The translations under genes and the position numbers were made by a program. Positions 17,897-27,489 of a stretch of 64,000 bases of DNA are shown here, in pieces. A model generated the notes under the pieces. The model was not told the origin of the DNA. It worked only from the letters and a program-made list of their open reading frames with translations, and made no database searches. Source of the stretch: JAAURB01 sp049647265 (GTDB taxonomy: Bacteria > Cyanobacteriota > Cyanobacteriia > Cyanobacteriales > Microcoleaceae); assembly GCA_049647265.1 (NCBI GenBank), contig JBARXJ010000071.1:1-64000 (forward strand). The letters run 5' to 3'. Each line of letters starts with the position of its first letter. The stretch's first letter is position 1.

Positions 17897-19189
17897 CTAT
17901 TTAGAACATTGTTCGAGGGTTTCTGAAAAGATCTCTACGATGCGATCGCACTTAGAATGCCAATCAAAATAGTCCCTCTGAACCCGTTGTTTAGCTGCTT
18001 GTCCCATTTGCTGCCGGAGTTGCGGAGAGTTGGCTAAGTCGATCATAGCAGTCGCTAAACCTTCTATATACTGTTCAGGAGAAGTCGGAGCAACCCGGAT
18101 ACCACAACTGGAGTCAACGATTTGAGATGGGCCTGCCCAGTCGGCGACAATTACGGGTAATCCAATTGCCATCGCTTCTAATATAGAGTTACCGCCTGCT
18201 TCTCGCAATGATGGCATCACAAATACATCAGATTCACATAAATATTGAATAACTTTCTCTCGAGGCTGCCATCCGTGAAATTGAATCTGATGTTCAATTC
18301 CTAATCGTTTCGCTTTGTTTTTAAGCGGCTGCTGTAGTGAACCATCACCGACTAATTCTAAAATAGCATTGCTGTGCTGAACAACTTTTTGGAATGCTGC
18401 TATTAAAAACTCAATCCCTTTCCAGTCTACAAATCGTCCCACATAGATAAATCGAACAAGGGGATGAGGTTGAGGAGAACGGATTTTCTCGTGTTCCCAA
18501 GTCTTTATATCTACACCAGATTCAATCATCTGATATAACTTTCCTTGACAACCTTTTGGTAAAGCGGCTTGAGTTTGTGGGTTCGCCACAATCAAAGTAT
18601 CCGCTTGTCTTTTCCCCGGAATCAACTGATTGAGTAATTCAGAAAAAAGACGACTGCTTCTAATGAATAAACGACTCAATCGAGAGTCCATATATTGAAA
18701 AGCAGGTGGAAATTCTAGTCCTCCTGATAACGGCCCAATGACCACAGGTTTACCCAGATTGTACATGAAGCTCAAGCCTTTGGGTGTAATCGGCGCGGGT
18801 TCAAAAATTAAGTCGATGTTGTGTTCTGCAATTAGTTTCTTGACTAACTTACGAGCGCGATATTGAGTAATCAGGTGAATCAGTTGATTGAAAACAAGAT
18901 CTTTAATTCGGTAAGGAAATATTTCCCCCATCCGCCAGAGCAACACCTGATAAAAAGTATCTTCAATAAAATAAATTTTTTTTAATTGCTCAGGGTTTTG
19001 CATGAATTCTTGCCGAACTTCTTCTCTAACTCGTTCATGACAGATTGTAAACACTTCTATATTACGTTCATGCAAAAGCTGTAAATAGTAAAAGCTTTTA
19101 CCAGACTCACCTCCCATTTTACGAGAGATATTTTCTACAATCATCAAAATACGCATAGAGGATAAATCTTGATTTTGAGTTTGATTCAT
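17897..19189 (-). CDS. Glycosyltransferase family 4
   Basis: A 430-residue GT-B enzyme that should transfer a sugar from a nucleotide donor with retention of configuration. The N-terminal acceptor half starts RILMIVENIS and contains GGESGKSFYYL. The donor half has YVGRFVDWKGIEFLI and the family E-x7-E element in REAGGNSILEAMAIGLPV (Glu pair). It is soluble or membrane-associated, with no transmembrane segment. It is the only minus-strand gene in the first polysaccharide arm, divergent from the GT2 gene at 19663. The ATG at 19189 is used; ATG 19156 (MRILMIVEN) fits the family start equally well. Confidence 0.88.
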   Translation of the reverse strand: MNQTQNQDLSSMRILMIVENISRKMGGESGKSFYYLQLLHERNIEVFTICHERVREEVRQEFMQNPEQLKKIYFIEDTFYQVLLWRMGEIFPYRIKDLVFNQLIHLITQYRARKLVKKLIAEHNIDLIFEPAPITPKGLSFMYNLGKPVVIGPLSGGLEFPPAFQYMDSRLSRLFIRSSRLFSELLNQLIPGKRQADTLIVANPQTQAALPKGCQGKLYQMIESGVDIKTWEHEKIRSPQPHPLVRFIYVGRFVDWKGIEFLIAAFQKVVQHSNAILELVGDGSLQQPLKNKAKRLGIEHQIQFHGWQPREKVIQYLCESDVFVMPSLREAGGNSILEAMAIGLPVIVADWAGPSQIVDSSCGIRVAPTSPEQYIEGLATAMIDLANSPQLRQQMGQAAKQRVQRDYFDWHSKCDRIVEIFSETLEQCSK

Positions 19190-19662
19190 GACTTTTTATT
19201 GGTAGATATCCTTTTTTGCCCGGCTATTGTCGGTTATGTCTTAAACCGATTAAACCGTCTTTCATTCGAGACGTTTATTGACTGCAATATCACCCTGAAA
19301 AAGCTGATTCAAAGTACTAGGCTAAGGTCGATGTGAACGCTGTCGATGATCGAGATGCTCTCTGTTGAACAATGAGAATAAATTCTGTAATCTAGCCAGG
19401 GAAGTCACCACAGCTCCTGAAGCGTTTCTCTATCTTGAAGAACATTCATGATTTCCGCTGTCAATTGGCTTGCATATCTTTAGATAAATCTAACTTTAGC
19501 CCTCTTTATCTTATCACTTTTCTACTTAATTAGTTGCTCTATATAAAGCCCAATAAAACATATAATATATAAATTATTTTTATAAATATATTTTGATCCT
19601 TTACAAAAGCTTTACATAAAAATTTCAGCTTTATATTGAATTATTTTCTAGACTCGTATAAC
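19190..19662. other. Intergenic region between divergent glycosyltransferase genes
   Basis: About 470 bases, very AT-rich in the last 120. It must contain two divergent promoters; TTTACA and TATATT-like elements occur near 19610-19637 but are not convincing. No gene or repeat is seen. Confidence 0.5.
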
Positions 19663-20730
19663 ATGAAAAAAAAAAGAACAAAAGTTCTTAGATCACTATC
19701 GAAGAAACGAATGACTTATAACAGTTCAGTTCCTCAGATAACGATCTCAGTCATTATTCCGGTTTATAACGGAGGAGAAAAATTTAAGCGATGTCTTCAG
19801 AGTTTAGCAAAAACTTCTTTGAACCCAAAGGAAGTAATTGTGGTAGCGGATGGAGAGACAGACGGTTCTGGGTTAGTCGCTGAAAACTTCGGCGCAAAAG
19901 TGATCCGACTGCCTGAAGCGGGAGGCCCTGCTAGGGCGCGTAACTTAGGAGCCAAAGCAGCAACAGGTGATATTCTGTTTTTTGTAGATGCAGATGTAGA
20001 AATTTACCCCGATACCGTTGAAAAAGTTCTGGCTGTTTTCACCCGTGAACCTAATTTATCAGCCTTAATTGGTTCCTATGATGATACGCCAGGAGCAGAT
20101 AACTTCCTGTCTCAGTACAGAAATTTATTCCATCATTACACCCATCAAACCAGTCAACCCGAAGCCTCTACATTTTGGGGCGCTTGTGGAGCCATTCGTC
20201 AACAGGTCTTCTGGGAAGTGGGGGGTTTTGATCAAAAATATCGCCTACCTTGTATTGAAGATATTGAACTCGGTTATCGACTGAAAAAAGCCGGATATCA
20301 AATTGGCTTACGCAAGCATATTCTGGTCAAACATCTGAAAGAATGGCGACCCATTTCAATGCTGAAAGCGGACTTTTTCTATCGTGCCTTACCTTGGACA
20401 AGTTTAATTTTGCGCGATCGCCAACTGAATAATGACTTAAATTTACAATATTCAAGTCGTATGAGTGTGGTCTTAGTTTATGCTACAATTGCAGCATTAT
20501 TAGCAACTCCTTGGTTCGCTCAATCTTCCCTTTTCTTCTGCCTGCTCAGTGTCGCTTTTCTTGCTTTTAATGCACCCGTTTATCAGTTTTTTCATAGTAA
20601 GCGAGGCTTTATTTTTGCCCTACGAACTGTACCTTGGCATTGGTTATATTACTTCTACAGTGGATTAGCATTTGCCATTGGGCTCGTTCGTCATTGGCTG
20701 CAAACACCATTACGCTATCGTAAAGCATAG
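19663..20730 (+). CDS. Membrane-anchored glycosyltransferase family 2
   Basis: 355 residues from ATG 19663; a TTG at 19636 is less likely. After a Lys/Arg-rich leader, a GT-A domain (about 25-240) shows SVIIPVYNGGEKF, the nucleotide-sugar DxD-type motif FFVDADVEIYP, and a WGACGAIR acceptor loop followed by an ED motif (CIEDIELGYRL). The last 100 residues hold three or so membrane helices. It should be an inverting transferase working at the inner face of the plasma membrane in polysaccharide assembly. The donor is unknown. Confidence 0.88.
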   Translation: MKKKRTKVLRSLSKKRMTYNSSVPQITISVIIPVYNGGEKFKRCLQSLAKTSLNPKEVIVVADGETDGSGLVAENFGAKVIRLPEAGGPARARNLGAKAATGDILFFVDADVEIYPDTVEKVLAVFTREPNLSALIGSYDDTPGADNFLSQYRNLFHHYTHQTSQPEASTFWGACGAIRQQVFWEVGGFDQKYRLPCIEDIELGYRLKKAGYQIGLRKHILVKHLKEWRPISMLKADFFYRALPWTSLILRDRQLNNDLNLQYSSRMSVVLVYATIAALLATPWFAQSSLFFCLLSVAFLAFNAPVYQFFHSKRGFIFALRTVPWHWLYYFYSGLAFAIGLVRHWLQTPLRYRKA

Positions 20731-21152
20731 CACTACAAAATACGGCAATTTGAACGGAGATAGACGATTGCAACTTTTAGAACCTGCTTAACGTAATATA
20801 TTACTTTCGTTAATATCTTTTAGAACTTGCTCCAGACAATATCACTACACTGAAGCGCCTGGTTGTTCTAACTCATACACACAATATCTATCTTGACAAC
20901 CGTCATACCCGCTTTCTTTGCAGTTGCTCAAACATCCTAGTTGTACTCTGCATTCCCTAAACCCATAGAGCTTCCATTAAATTTGAGAAGGAATACATCT
21001 ACTCTGCTCTATATAGAATTTTCATAATATTAGAGAAGTATTCATCTATAAAATCGATTTTTACTTGTCTAATACAAGAATTGAATGTTTATAGCACGCG
21101 CATCTTTTCCAGTTAAAGTCCAACACAAAACTACATTCTTAAAACATTACAA
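20731..21152. other. Intergenic region upstream of the polysaccharide operon
   Basis: About 420 bases with no gene. It holds the direct repeat/palindrome element described at 20774-20831. It should contain the promoter for the gene series beginning at 21153. Confidence 0.5.
20774..20831. promoter_or_regulatory. Direct repeats flanking a palindrome (possible operator)
   Basis: CTTTTAGAACCTGCT (20774-20788) recurs as CTTTTAGAACTTGCT (20817-20831), with one mismatch in 15 bases and a 43-base offset. Between them is a perfect 12-bp palindrome, GTAATATATTAC (20793-20804). The arrangement resembles a regulator-binding region ahead of the operon that starts at 21153. Confidence 0.4.
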
Positions 21153-22610
21153 ATGCTAAATCACCCCGTTGTTATCATTGGCGCTGGCCCTGCTGGTTTA
21201 ACTGCCGCTTACGAATTGATGAAACAGAAAGTATATCCTCATGTTTTAGAAGCAGCCAGCCAAGTCGGAGGCATTTCTAGAACAGAAATCTACAAAGGAT
21301 ATCGCTTTGATATTGGCGGTCATCGCTTCTTTACAAAAGTTGATGTGGTCAATCAATTGTGGCAGGAAGTACTCGGAGATGAATTTATTCAAGTTCCGCG
21401 ACTGTCTCGGATTTATTATCAAAATAAATTTTACGATTATCCCCTATCACTTTACACGACTCTGTTGAATCTGGGAATGCTTGAAAGTGGTTTAATTTTG
21501 ATGAGTTATTTGAAAGCCAAAGTCAAAGGTAAGCTGCAACCGGATTGGGAACCAGACACCTTTGAAGAATGGGTGACAGATTGCTTCGGCGACCGGCTTT
21601 ATCGCACCTTTTTTAAAACGTATACCGAAAAAGTTTGGGGAATTCCTTGTAATAAAATTGAAGCAGAATGGGCGGCTCAACGCATCCAAGGTTTATCGCT
21701 AAAAAGAGCAGTCATTAATGCGGTCTTTGGCAGTAATGATACGAAAACTTTAATTAAAGAATTTGACTACCCCATTTACGGCCCCGGAATGATGTGGGAA
21801 CGGTTTCAGCAAAAAGTGAATGAAAATGGCGGTCAAGTTTCTCTTAATACTCCCGTTGTCAGTGTGAAGCGTGACGGGTATCATATCACTGAAGTGATTG
21901 CCAATCAAAACGGTGAAGAAGTTTCTTTAACCGCTGATAATTATATCTCTAGTATGCCTGTGACTGCATTAGTCAATCGCCTTGACCCACTGCCACCCGA
22001 AGAAGTCTTACACGCCGCCAAATCTTTATCTTATCGTGACTTTTTAATCGTGGCTTTGATTATTGATAAGGCTGAACTATTCCCTGATAACTGGATTTAT
22101 ATTCATAGTCCAGAAGTTAAAGTCGGTCGGATTCAAAACTTCAAAAACTGGAGTCCGGCAATGGTTCCTGACCTCTCCAAAACCTGTTTAGGCTTAGAAT
22201 ATTTCTGCACAAAAGGGGATGAAATTTGGGAATTATCAGATGCTGAACTGATAGCGTTAGCCACTGAAGAAATCGAAAAATTAGGGTTAGCTAAAGCTAG
22301 TGAAGTCAAAGATGGCACAATTTTACGCCAACCGAAAGCATACCCCGTTTATGACCGAGATTATCGCCAACATCTACAAGTCATTCAAGATTATTTAGTG
22401 CAGTTTGATAACTTACAAACTATTGGTCGGAACGGAATGCATCGCTATAATAATCAAGATCATTCTATGTTAACCGGATTGTTGGCAGCTAAAAATATAT
22501 TGGGAGAAAATCACGATCTTTGGAATGTGAATACAGAGCGTTCTTATCATGAAGAATTTACCAAAGAAGAGTGGGAAAAACGCAAAGAGAAGGAGTTAGT
22601 TGTTAAATAA
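21153..22610 (+). CDS. FAD-dependent oxidoreductase of the UDP-galactopyranose-mutase-like type
   Basis: 485 residues with an N-terminal dinucleotide-binding fingerprint (VIIGAGPAGLTAAYEL, then an acidic residue in HVLEAASQVGG). GYRFDIGGHRFFTK follows, as seen in the amine-oxidase/UGM-like flavoproteins that occur in bacterial polysaccharide loci. The C-terminus contains QTIGRNGMHRYNNQDHSM, a second FAD-contact region. It probably rearranges or oxidises a nucleotide sugar, but the substrate is not known. It is the first gene of a plus-strand series of eight with gaps of about 15-75 bases, so it is likely co-transcribed with the glycosyltransferases. Confidence 0.85.
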   Translation: MLNHPVVIIGAGPAGLTAAYELMKQKVYPHVLEAASQVGGISRTEIYKGYRFDIGGHRFFTKVDVVNQLWQEVLGDEFIQVPRLSRIYYQNKFYDYPLSLYTTLLNLGMLESGLILMSYLKAKVKGKLQPDWEPDTFEEWVTDCFGDRLYRTFFKTYTEKVWGIPCNKIEAEWAAQRIQGLSLKRAVINAVFGSNDTKTLIKEFDYPIYGPGMMWERFQQKVNENGGQVSLNTPVVSVKRDGYHITEVIANQNGEEVSLTADNYISSMPVTALVNRLDPLPPEEVLHAAKSLSYRDFLIVALIIDKAELFPDNWIYIHSPEVKVGRIQNFKNWSPAMVPDLSKTCLGLEYFCTKGDEIWELSDAELIALATEEIEKLGLAKASEVKDGTILRQPKAYPVYDRDYRQHLQVIQDYLVQFDNLQTIGRNGMHRYNNQDHSMLTGLLAAKNILGENHDLWNVNTERSYHEEFTKEEWEKRKEKELVVK

Positions 22611-22669
22611 AACTCAACTCTCTCAATAAATTCGCACTCGGTAAAAGCCATAAGCACAATTTCCAGATA

Positions 22670-23593
22670 ATGGAGCACTTATCCCAACATTATGTTTCTG
22701 TAATTGTTCCAGTTTACAATGATACAGAACGTTTAAAACACTGTCTGAAGGCACTCAATCAGCAAACCTATCCTCATAGCAATTATGAAGTGATTGTTGT
22801 CGATAACGGTTCAGACCCAGCCGAAAAAGTTGAGACTGTTGTGGCTTCATTTCCACAAGCGTTCTATGCTTATGAACAAACAGCGGGTTCTTATGCCGCT
22901 CGAAATCACGGCATATCTATTGCAAAAGGGGAAATTATTGCTTTTACCGATGCGGATTGTATTCCGGCTTTAAATTGGCTCGAACAAGGCGTTATACATT
23001 TACAGCAAGTTCCTAATTGTGGATTAGTTGTGGGAAAAATAGAGGTTTTCTTCCGAGATGCGAACAAAGCAACACCTGTAGAACTCTATGAAAGTCTCAC
23101 AGCTTTTCCACAAAAAGAAATGTTAGAAAAACATCAATACGGTGCCGGAGGTAATCTATTTACTTGGAAACACGTTTTAGACAAAGTCGGTGTATTTGAT
23201 GCCAACTTAAAGTCAAGCGGAGATGTAGAATGGTGTCAGCGAGTGTTTAAACAGGGTTATCCGCAAATCTATGGCGAGACTATTTCTGTTCAACATCCCG
23301 CTAGAACCTCTTGGCAACAACTGTATAAAAGAACAATCCGGCTAGTGGGAGGAATTTATGATTTACAGCAAAAGAAAACGCCTGAAAATGGACAAAGAAA
23401 TTTAGCATTTTGGGTTCTATTGTTTCAAAACTTAATTCCTCCAGTTAACTTCGTCATCAATACATTTCTAGACCAACGATTAAAAAGTTTATCAGATAAA
23501 CTTAAAGTTTCTCTAGTGATGTTTTTTGTGCGGTATATCAGCGCCTGGGAGATTATAAAACTGCGATTCGGTGGATTTTCTGCCCGAGAATAG
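22670..23593 (+). CDS. Glycosyltransferase family 2
   Basis: A 307-residue GT-A transferase: SVIVPVYNDTERLK at the N-terminus, VVDNGS, and the DxD-type metal-binding motif TDADCIP. A GAGGNLFTW acceptor loop and a GDVEW motif take the place of the usual ED. A hydrophobic, possibly amphipathic C-terminus suggests membrane association. It lies 59 bases after the FAD oxidoreductase and ends 16 bases before the next gene start, inside the same operon. Confidence 0.88.
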   Translation: MEHLSQHYVSVIVPVYNDTERLKHCLKALNQQTYPHSNYEVIVVDNGSDPAEKVETVVASFPQAFYAYEQTAGSYAARNHGISIAKGEIIAFTDADCIPALNWLEQGVIHLQQVPNCGLVVGKIEVFFRDANKATPVELYESLTAFPQKEMLEKHQYGAGGNLFTWKHVLDKVGVFDANLKSSGDVEWCQRVFKQGYPQIYGETISVQHPARTSWQQLYKRTIRLVGGIYDLQQKKTPENGQRNLAFWVLLFQNLIPPVNFVINTFLDQRLKSLSDKLKVSLVMFFVRYISAWEIIKLRFGGFSARE

Positions 23594-23609
23594 CAAAGGA
23601 TTAAGCATT

Positions 23610-24872
23610 ATGAAAATTGCATTTATTGTGGGTCATTTTCCCCAATTATCGGAAACTTTTATTCTCAATCAGATAACCGGTTTAATTGAGCGAGGTCATG
23701 AAGTTGATATTTATGCAAGCTCTATCGGCGATACTAATAAAGTTCATCCCGCAGTGACTCAATATGATTTACTGAAACAGACTTATTACTTTCCTGAAAT
23801 TCCGGATAATCTAGTTGTACGAGTGGGGAAAGCAATTCAATTATTATTAACTCAAGGCTATCAAGATGGGAGACGTTTTTTTGATGCTTTGAATGTGTTT
23901 AAATATGGTCAGCAAGCCCTTTCACTCTGGCTACTCTACACAATTATTCCTAAATTTGATCGCGATTATGATATTATTCACTGTCAATTTGGAACACAAA
24001 GCTATCGGGGAATGGCTTTTCAAACTATTAATGCTCCAACGGCTCAATTAGTCACAACATTTCGTGGAGATGACATTAGCCGTTTTATCCAGCAAAAAGG
24101 TAATAATGTTTATCAAAAGCTATTTAAAACCGGTGACTTATTCCTCGCAAATTGTGAGTTTTTTAGACAACGAGTAATTAAGTTAGGATGTAATGAAAAT
24201 CAGATATTAGTGCATCGCTCCGGGTTAGATTGTAGTCGATTTTCTTTTGTTCCCCGTTATGCTCCTGAGAACGGAAAAGTTCGGATTGCTACAACAGGTC
24301 GGCTTGTGGAAAAAAAAGGGATTGAATATAGTATTCGCGCCGTTGCCAAACAAGCTTTAATACACTCAAATTTGGAGTATAATATTATTGGTGATGGGGT
24401 TTTAAAACAAGACCTACAAAACTTAATTGATGACCTGAATGCCAATCATTTTATTCATTTACTCGGATGGAAAGATGAAGACGAAATTATCAAAATTCTA
24501 AATAAATCCCATATTTTTATTGCACCTAGTGTCACAGCAGCCGATGGCAATCAAGATGCGCCCGTTAATGTTTTAAAAGAAGCAATGGCGATGGGTTTAC
24601 CCGTCATCAGTACCTATCATGGTGGCATTCCTGAATTAGTCGAAGACGGTGTAACAGGGTTTTTAGTACCTGAGCGAAATACAGAGCTTTTAGCTGAAAA
24701 ATTAGGTTTCTTAATTCAAAATCCACAGTTATGGCCAAAAATAGGAGCAGCAGGACGCGCCTATGTCGAAGAACACTATAATCTGCATAAACTCAATGAT
24801 ACTTTGGTTGAACTTTATCAAAAGACCTTAACATCAGGGGGGCAAAAAAATAACTTAAGTCTGCAAATTTAA
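23610..24872 (+). CDS. Glycosyltransferase family 4 (colanic-acid type)
   Basis: 420 residues from ATG 23610, which has an AAGGA ribosome site about 10 bases upstream; an upstream frame extension overlapping the previous gene is rejected. The start is MKIAFIVGHFPQLSETFIL, matching the WcaL-like branch of GT4, whose members keep the SETFI motif. The donor half has TTGRLVEKKGIEYSI and a glutamate pair around VNVLKEAMAMGLPVI with an upstream Asp/Glu. It should be a retaining sugar transferase in the cytoplasm. Confidence 0.9.
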   Translation: MKIAFIVGHFPQLSETFILNQITGLIERGHEVDIYASSIGDTNKVHPAVTQYDLLKQTYYFPEIPDNLVVRVGKAIQLLLTQGYQDGRRFFDALNVFKYGQQALSLWLLYTIIPKFDRDYDIIHCQFGTQSYRGMAFQTINAPTAQLVTTFRGDDISRFIQQKGNNVYQKLFKTGDLFLANCEFFRQRVIKLGCNENQILVHRSGLDCSRFSFVPRYAPENGKVRIATTGRLVEKKGIEYSIRAVAKQALIHSNLEYNIIGDGVLKQDLQNLIDDLNANHFIHLLGWKDEDEIIKILNKSHIFIAPSVTAADGNQDAPVNVLKEAMAMGLPVISTYHGGIPELVEDGVTGFLVPERNTELLAEKLGFLIQNPQLWPKIGAAGRAYVEEHYNLHKLNDTLVELYQKTLTSGGQKNNLSLQI

Positions 24873-24929
24873 CCATCAGCTTAGAAAGTTACTTCATTAT
24901 TTTTCAATCATTTTACAGAGGTTTTATCA

Positions 24930-25952
24930 ATGAACGAATTATTAAATCAAACTGAACCCCAAGTAACGGTTATTGTTGTTCCTCGTGAACGTTTTAGTTG
25001 CGCTCAGGAATCTTTAGATAGTATTTATGAGCATACAAAAATCCCGTTTAAATTAATTTACGTGGATGGAAATTCTCCTAAACATATTCAATCTTATTTG
25101 CAAAATAAAGCGGAGACAGAAAGCTTTAAAATTATTAGGACGGATTATTATTTATCTCCTAACCAAGCCAGAAATATCGGTTTAGCTGAGGTTGATACCA
25201 AGTATTTAGCATTTGTTGATAACGATGTTGTGGTTACATCGGGTTGGTTAACTCAACTTATACAATGCGCTGAAGAAACAGATGCGGCAGTGGTAGGGCC
25301 GCTCATGTGTCAGGAAAGACCTTTACATGAAATTGTTCACTGTGCGGGTGGAGACTCTCATATCTGGGTCGATAAAACCGGTCGGCGGCGGTTCCGTGAA
25401 AAAATGTGTTTGCAAGGTAAAAAGGTGAGTGAAGTTCGCGATCGCCTACAACGTCAAGAAACAGAATTAGCTGAATTTCATTGTGTATTAATTCGTCGAT
25501 CTATTTTTGATAAAATCGGTGTTTTAGATGAAGCCATGCTCAATACTAAAGAGCATTTAGATCTTTGTATGTTGGTGCGTCAGGCTGGAGAAAAAGTTTA
25601 TTTTGAACCGAATTGTATTGTTACTTATGTACCCGGCCCGCCATTAGAACGGAGTGATTTGCATTACTATATGTTGCGCTGGAGCGATGCTTGGCAACTT
25701 GCTAGTTTACACCGTTTACGAGATAAGTGGAATCTAGCTGAGGATGGTTATTTTAAAGCTAAATATAAGAAGATAGGATGGCGGCGATACGGTACAGTTA
25801 TTATTCCTTTAGTGTCACGTCTAACCCGAGGTGTTGGCAATGATTTGCTCGCCAGAATTATCGGTAAAATCGATCATGTAATCATTAACCGTTTTTTAAC
25901 CACTCGCCATGCAAATCAGCAACGTAAAATCAATCAATCAACCCCTTCTTAA
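24930..25952 (+). CDS. Glycosyltransferase family 2 with C-terminal extension (VVPRERFS type)
   Basis: 340 residues. A GT-A domain opens with VIVVPRERFSCAQESL, then YVDGNSP in place of the usual VDDGS, and FVDNDVVV as the metal-binding motif. About 90 residues after the catalytic domain are basic and not family-typical. The gene at 50796-51791 encodes a close paralogue with the same opening, LSPNQA motif and LRWSDAW segment. A Shine-Dalgarno-like GAGG lies about 10 bases before the ATG. The shared unusual sequence suggests the two act on the same or alternative acceptors (inference). Confidence 0.86.
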   Translation: MNELLNQTEPQVTVIVVPRERFSCAQESLDSIYEHTKIPFKLIYVDGNSPKHIQSYLQNKAETESFKIIRTDYYLSPNQARNIGLAEVDTKYLAFVDNDVVVTSGWLTQLIQCAEETDAAVVGPLMCQERPLHEIVHCAGGDSHIWVDKTGRRRFREKMCLQGKKVSEVRDRLQRQETELAEFHCVLIRRSIFDKIGVLDEAMLNTKEHLDLCMLVRQAGEKVYFEPNCIVTYVPGPPLERSDLHYYMLRWSDAWQLASLHRLRDKWNLAEDGYFKAKYKKIGWRRYGTVIIPLVSRLTRGVGNDLLARIIGKIDHVIINRFLTTRHANQQRKINQSTPS

Positions 25953-25998
25953 ACCTCATGTTTAAGCTCAGTAATATGGACAAATATTTAACGTAAAC

Positions 25999-27456
25999 AT
26001 GAGTATTAAACAGAAAGCAATTCAAGGCGCTTTTTGGTCTGTTATCCAGAACTGGGGGAGTCAAGCAGGTTCATTAATTGTATTCTTAATCCTTGCTCGT
26101 TTACTGACTCCAGAAGCCTTTGGTTTAATTGGTCTGGCGAATATTTTTATTGCATTCATGCAAATATTTTTAGAGCAAGGATTTACCCAAGCTTTAATTC
26201 AGCATGAAGAAATTGAGCCGGAAGAACTAGATACTGCTTTCTGGAGTAATATCTGTATTGGTCTGCTCCTCACAATAATTAGTTTTTTCCTATCAGGATT
26301 TGTTGCTGATCTTTTTGAACAGCCTAAACTGACTCCTATCATTCAATGCTTCTCTGCTTTATTTTTTATCAAGTCACTGAGCCATGTTCATTTAGCAATT
26401 TTGAGCCGAACATTTGCATTTAAAGTGATGGCAGTTCGGACAATTACTGGTATTACTATCGGTGGAATTGTCGGAATTATCATGGCGATACGTGGATTTG
26501 GGGTATGGAGTCTTGTTAGTCAGCAATTTCTTTATGAAGCAGTAGAAGTCTTTATTATTTGGGGGGCAATAGACTGGCGACCTAAGCTTAGATTTTCTTT
26601 CAAGCACTTACGAAATTTGTTGAGTTTTGGCTTTAATATCTTAGCCTTGAAATTTATGAAATTCTGCAATAAGCGAACTGATAATTTGCTGATTGGTTAC
26701 TTCCTCGGAGAAGTTGCTTTAGGATATTATCTGATTGCTTTTCGGGTGCTAGATGTCATGACTCAGCTTCTAGTTAGCACAACAAAGCAGGTAGCGTTAC
26801 CTACATTTTCTCGACTACAAACAGACCTAGAACGGTTTCGGCAAGCTTTCTATAAAGTGACTTTATTTACTAGCGTCATTGCTTTTCCAACCTTCGCCGG
26901 AATGATCATTTTCACTAAAGAATTGATTCTGATATTATTTGGAGAACAATGGTTGCCGTCTGTTCCGGTTATGCAAATTCTAGCGCTTGCTGGAATTCTA
27001 AATGCAATCTCTTTTTTTAATGGTTCTGTATTAATTGCAATGGGGAAACCCTCGTGGAAACTTCGCTTAAGTATACTCAATGCAATACTGAATCTCATTG
27101 CCTGTTTAATCGCCGTAAAATGGGGAATTCTAGCAGTAGCTGTCGCTTATGTGATGAGTAGTTATCTAGGATTTCCCGTTGGTTTATTAATGATTAGTAA
27201 GCTGATTCATATTCCTATCAGTGCTTATTTAAAACAATATACTAGCTCTACCATTTGCTCGATTATTATGGTTTTAACCCTTTTAACTTATAAATATTTT
27301 ATGATGAATTTTGCTGATGATAACTTATTAATAATATTGGGTACAATGATAGGAGTTGTCACTTATGCAATCTCTATAAAATTATTGGATTCTGAGCTAT
27401 TTGAAGACTTATTAAAGCTTGTAAAAATGCTCAAGTCTCCTGCTCCAAAATCATAA
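25999..27456 (+). CDS. Wzx-type polysaccharide flippase (MOP/PST family)
   Basis: A 485-residue integral membrane protein with about 12-14 helices. The N-terminus (KQKAIQGAFWSVIQNWGSQ), the following FLILARLLTPEAFGLIGLA and the repeated helix pairs are typical of O-antigen/exopolysaccharide repeat-unit flippases (WzxC-like). It should move lipid-linked repeat units across the plasma membrane. It is 46 bases after the GT2 gene and 33 bases before the next gene. No Wzy polymerase was recognised beside it. Confidence 0.9.
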   Translation: MSIKQKAIQGAFWSVIQNWGSQAGSLIVFLILARLLTPEAFGLIGLANIFIAFMQIFLEQGFTQALIQHEEIEPEELDTAFWSNICIGLLLTIISFFLSGFVADLFEQPKLTPIIQCFSALFFIKSLSHVHLAILSRTFAFKVMAVRTITGITIGGIVGIIMAIRGFGVWSLVSQQFLYEAVEVFIIWGAIDWRPKLRFSFKHLRNLLSFGFNILALKFMKFCNKRTDNLLIGYFLGEVALGYYLIAFRVLDVMTQLLVSTTKQVALPTFSRLQTDLERFRQAFYKVTLFTSVIAFPTFAGMIIFTKELILILFGEQWLPSVPVMQILALAGILNAISFFNGSVLIAMGKPSWKLRLSILNAILNLIACLIAVKWGILAVAVAYVMSSYLGFPVGLLMISKLIHIPISAYLKQYTSSTICSIIMVLTLLTYKYFMMNFADDNLLIILGTMIGVVTYAISIKLLDSELFEDLLKLVKMLKSPAPKS

Positions 27457-27489
27457 TCTAAAAAGCCGTAAAATCACTCATTATAATTT

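Noticed and set aside
19624..19641. 18-mer TTCAGCTTTATATTGAAT shared (one mismatch) with 56006-56023, each just upstream of a gene start
   Set aside because: In 64 kb of AT-rich DNA, one such near-match pair is expected by chance, so it is not evidence for a shared regulator site.
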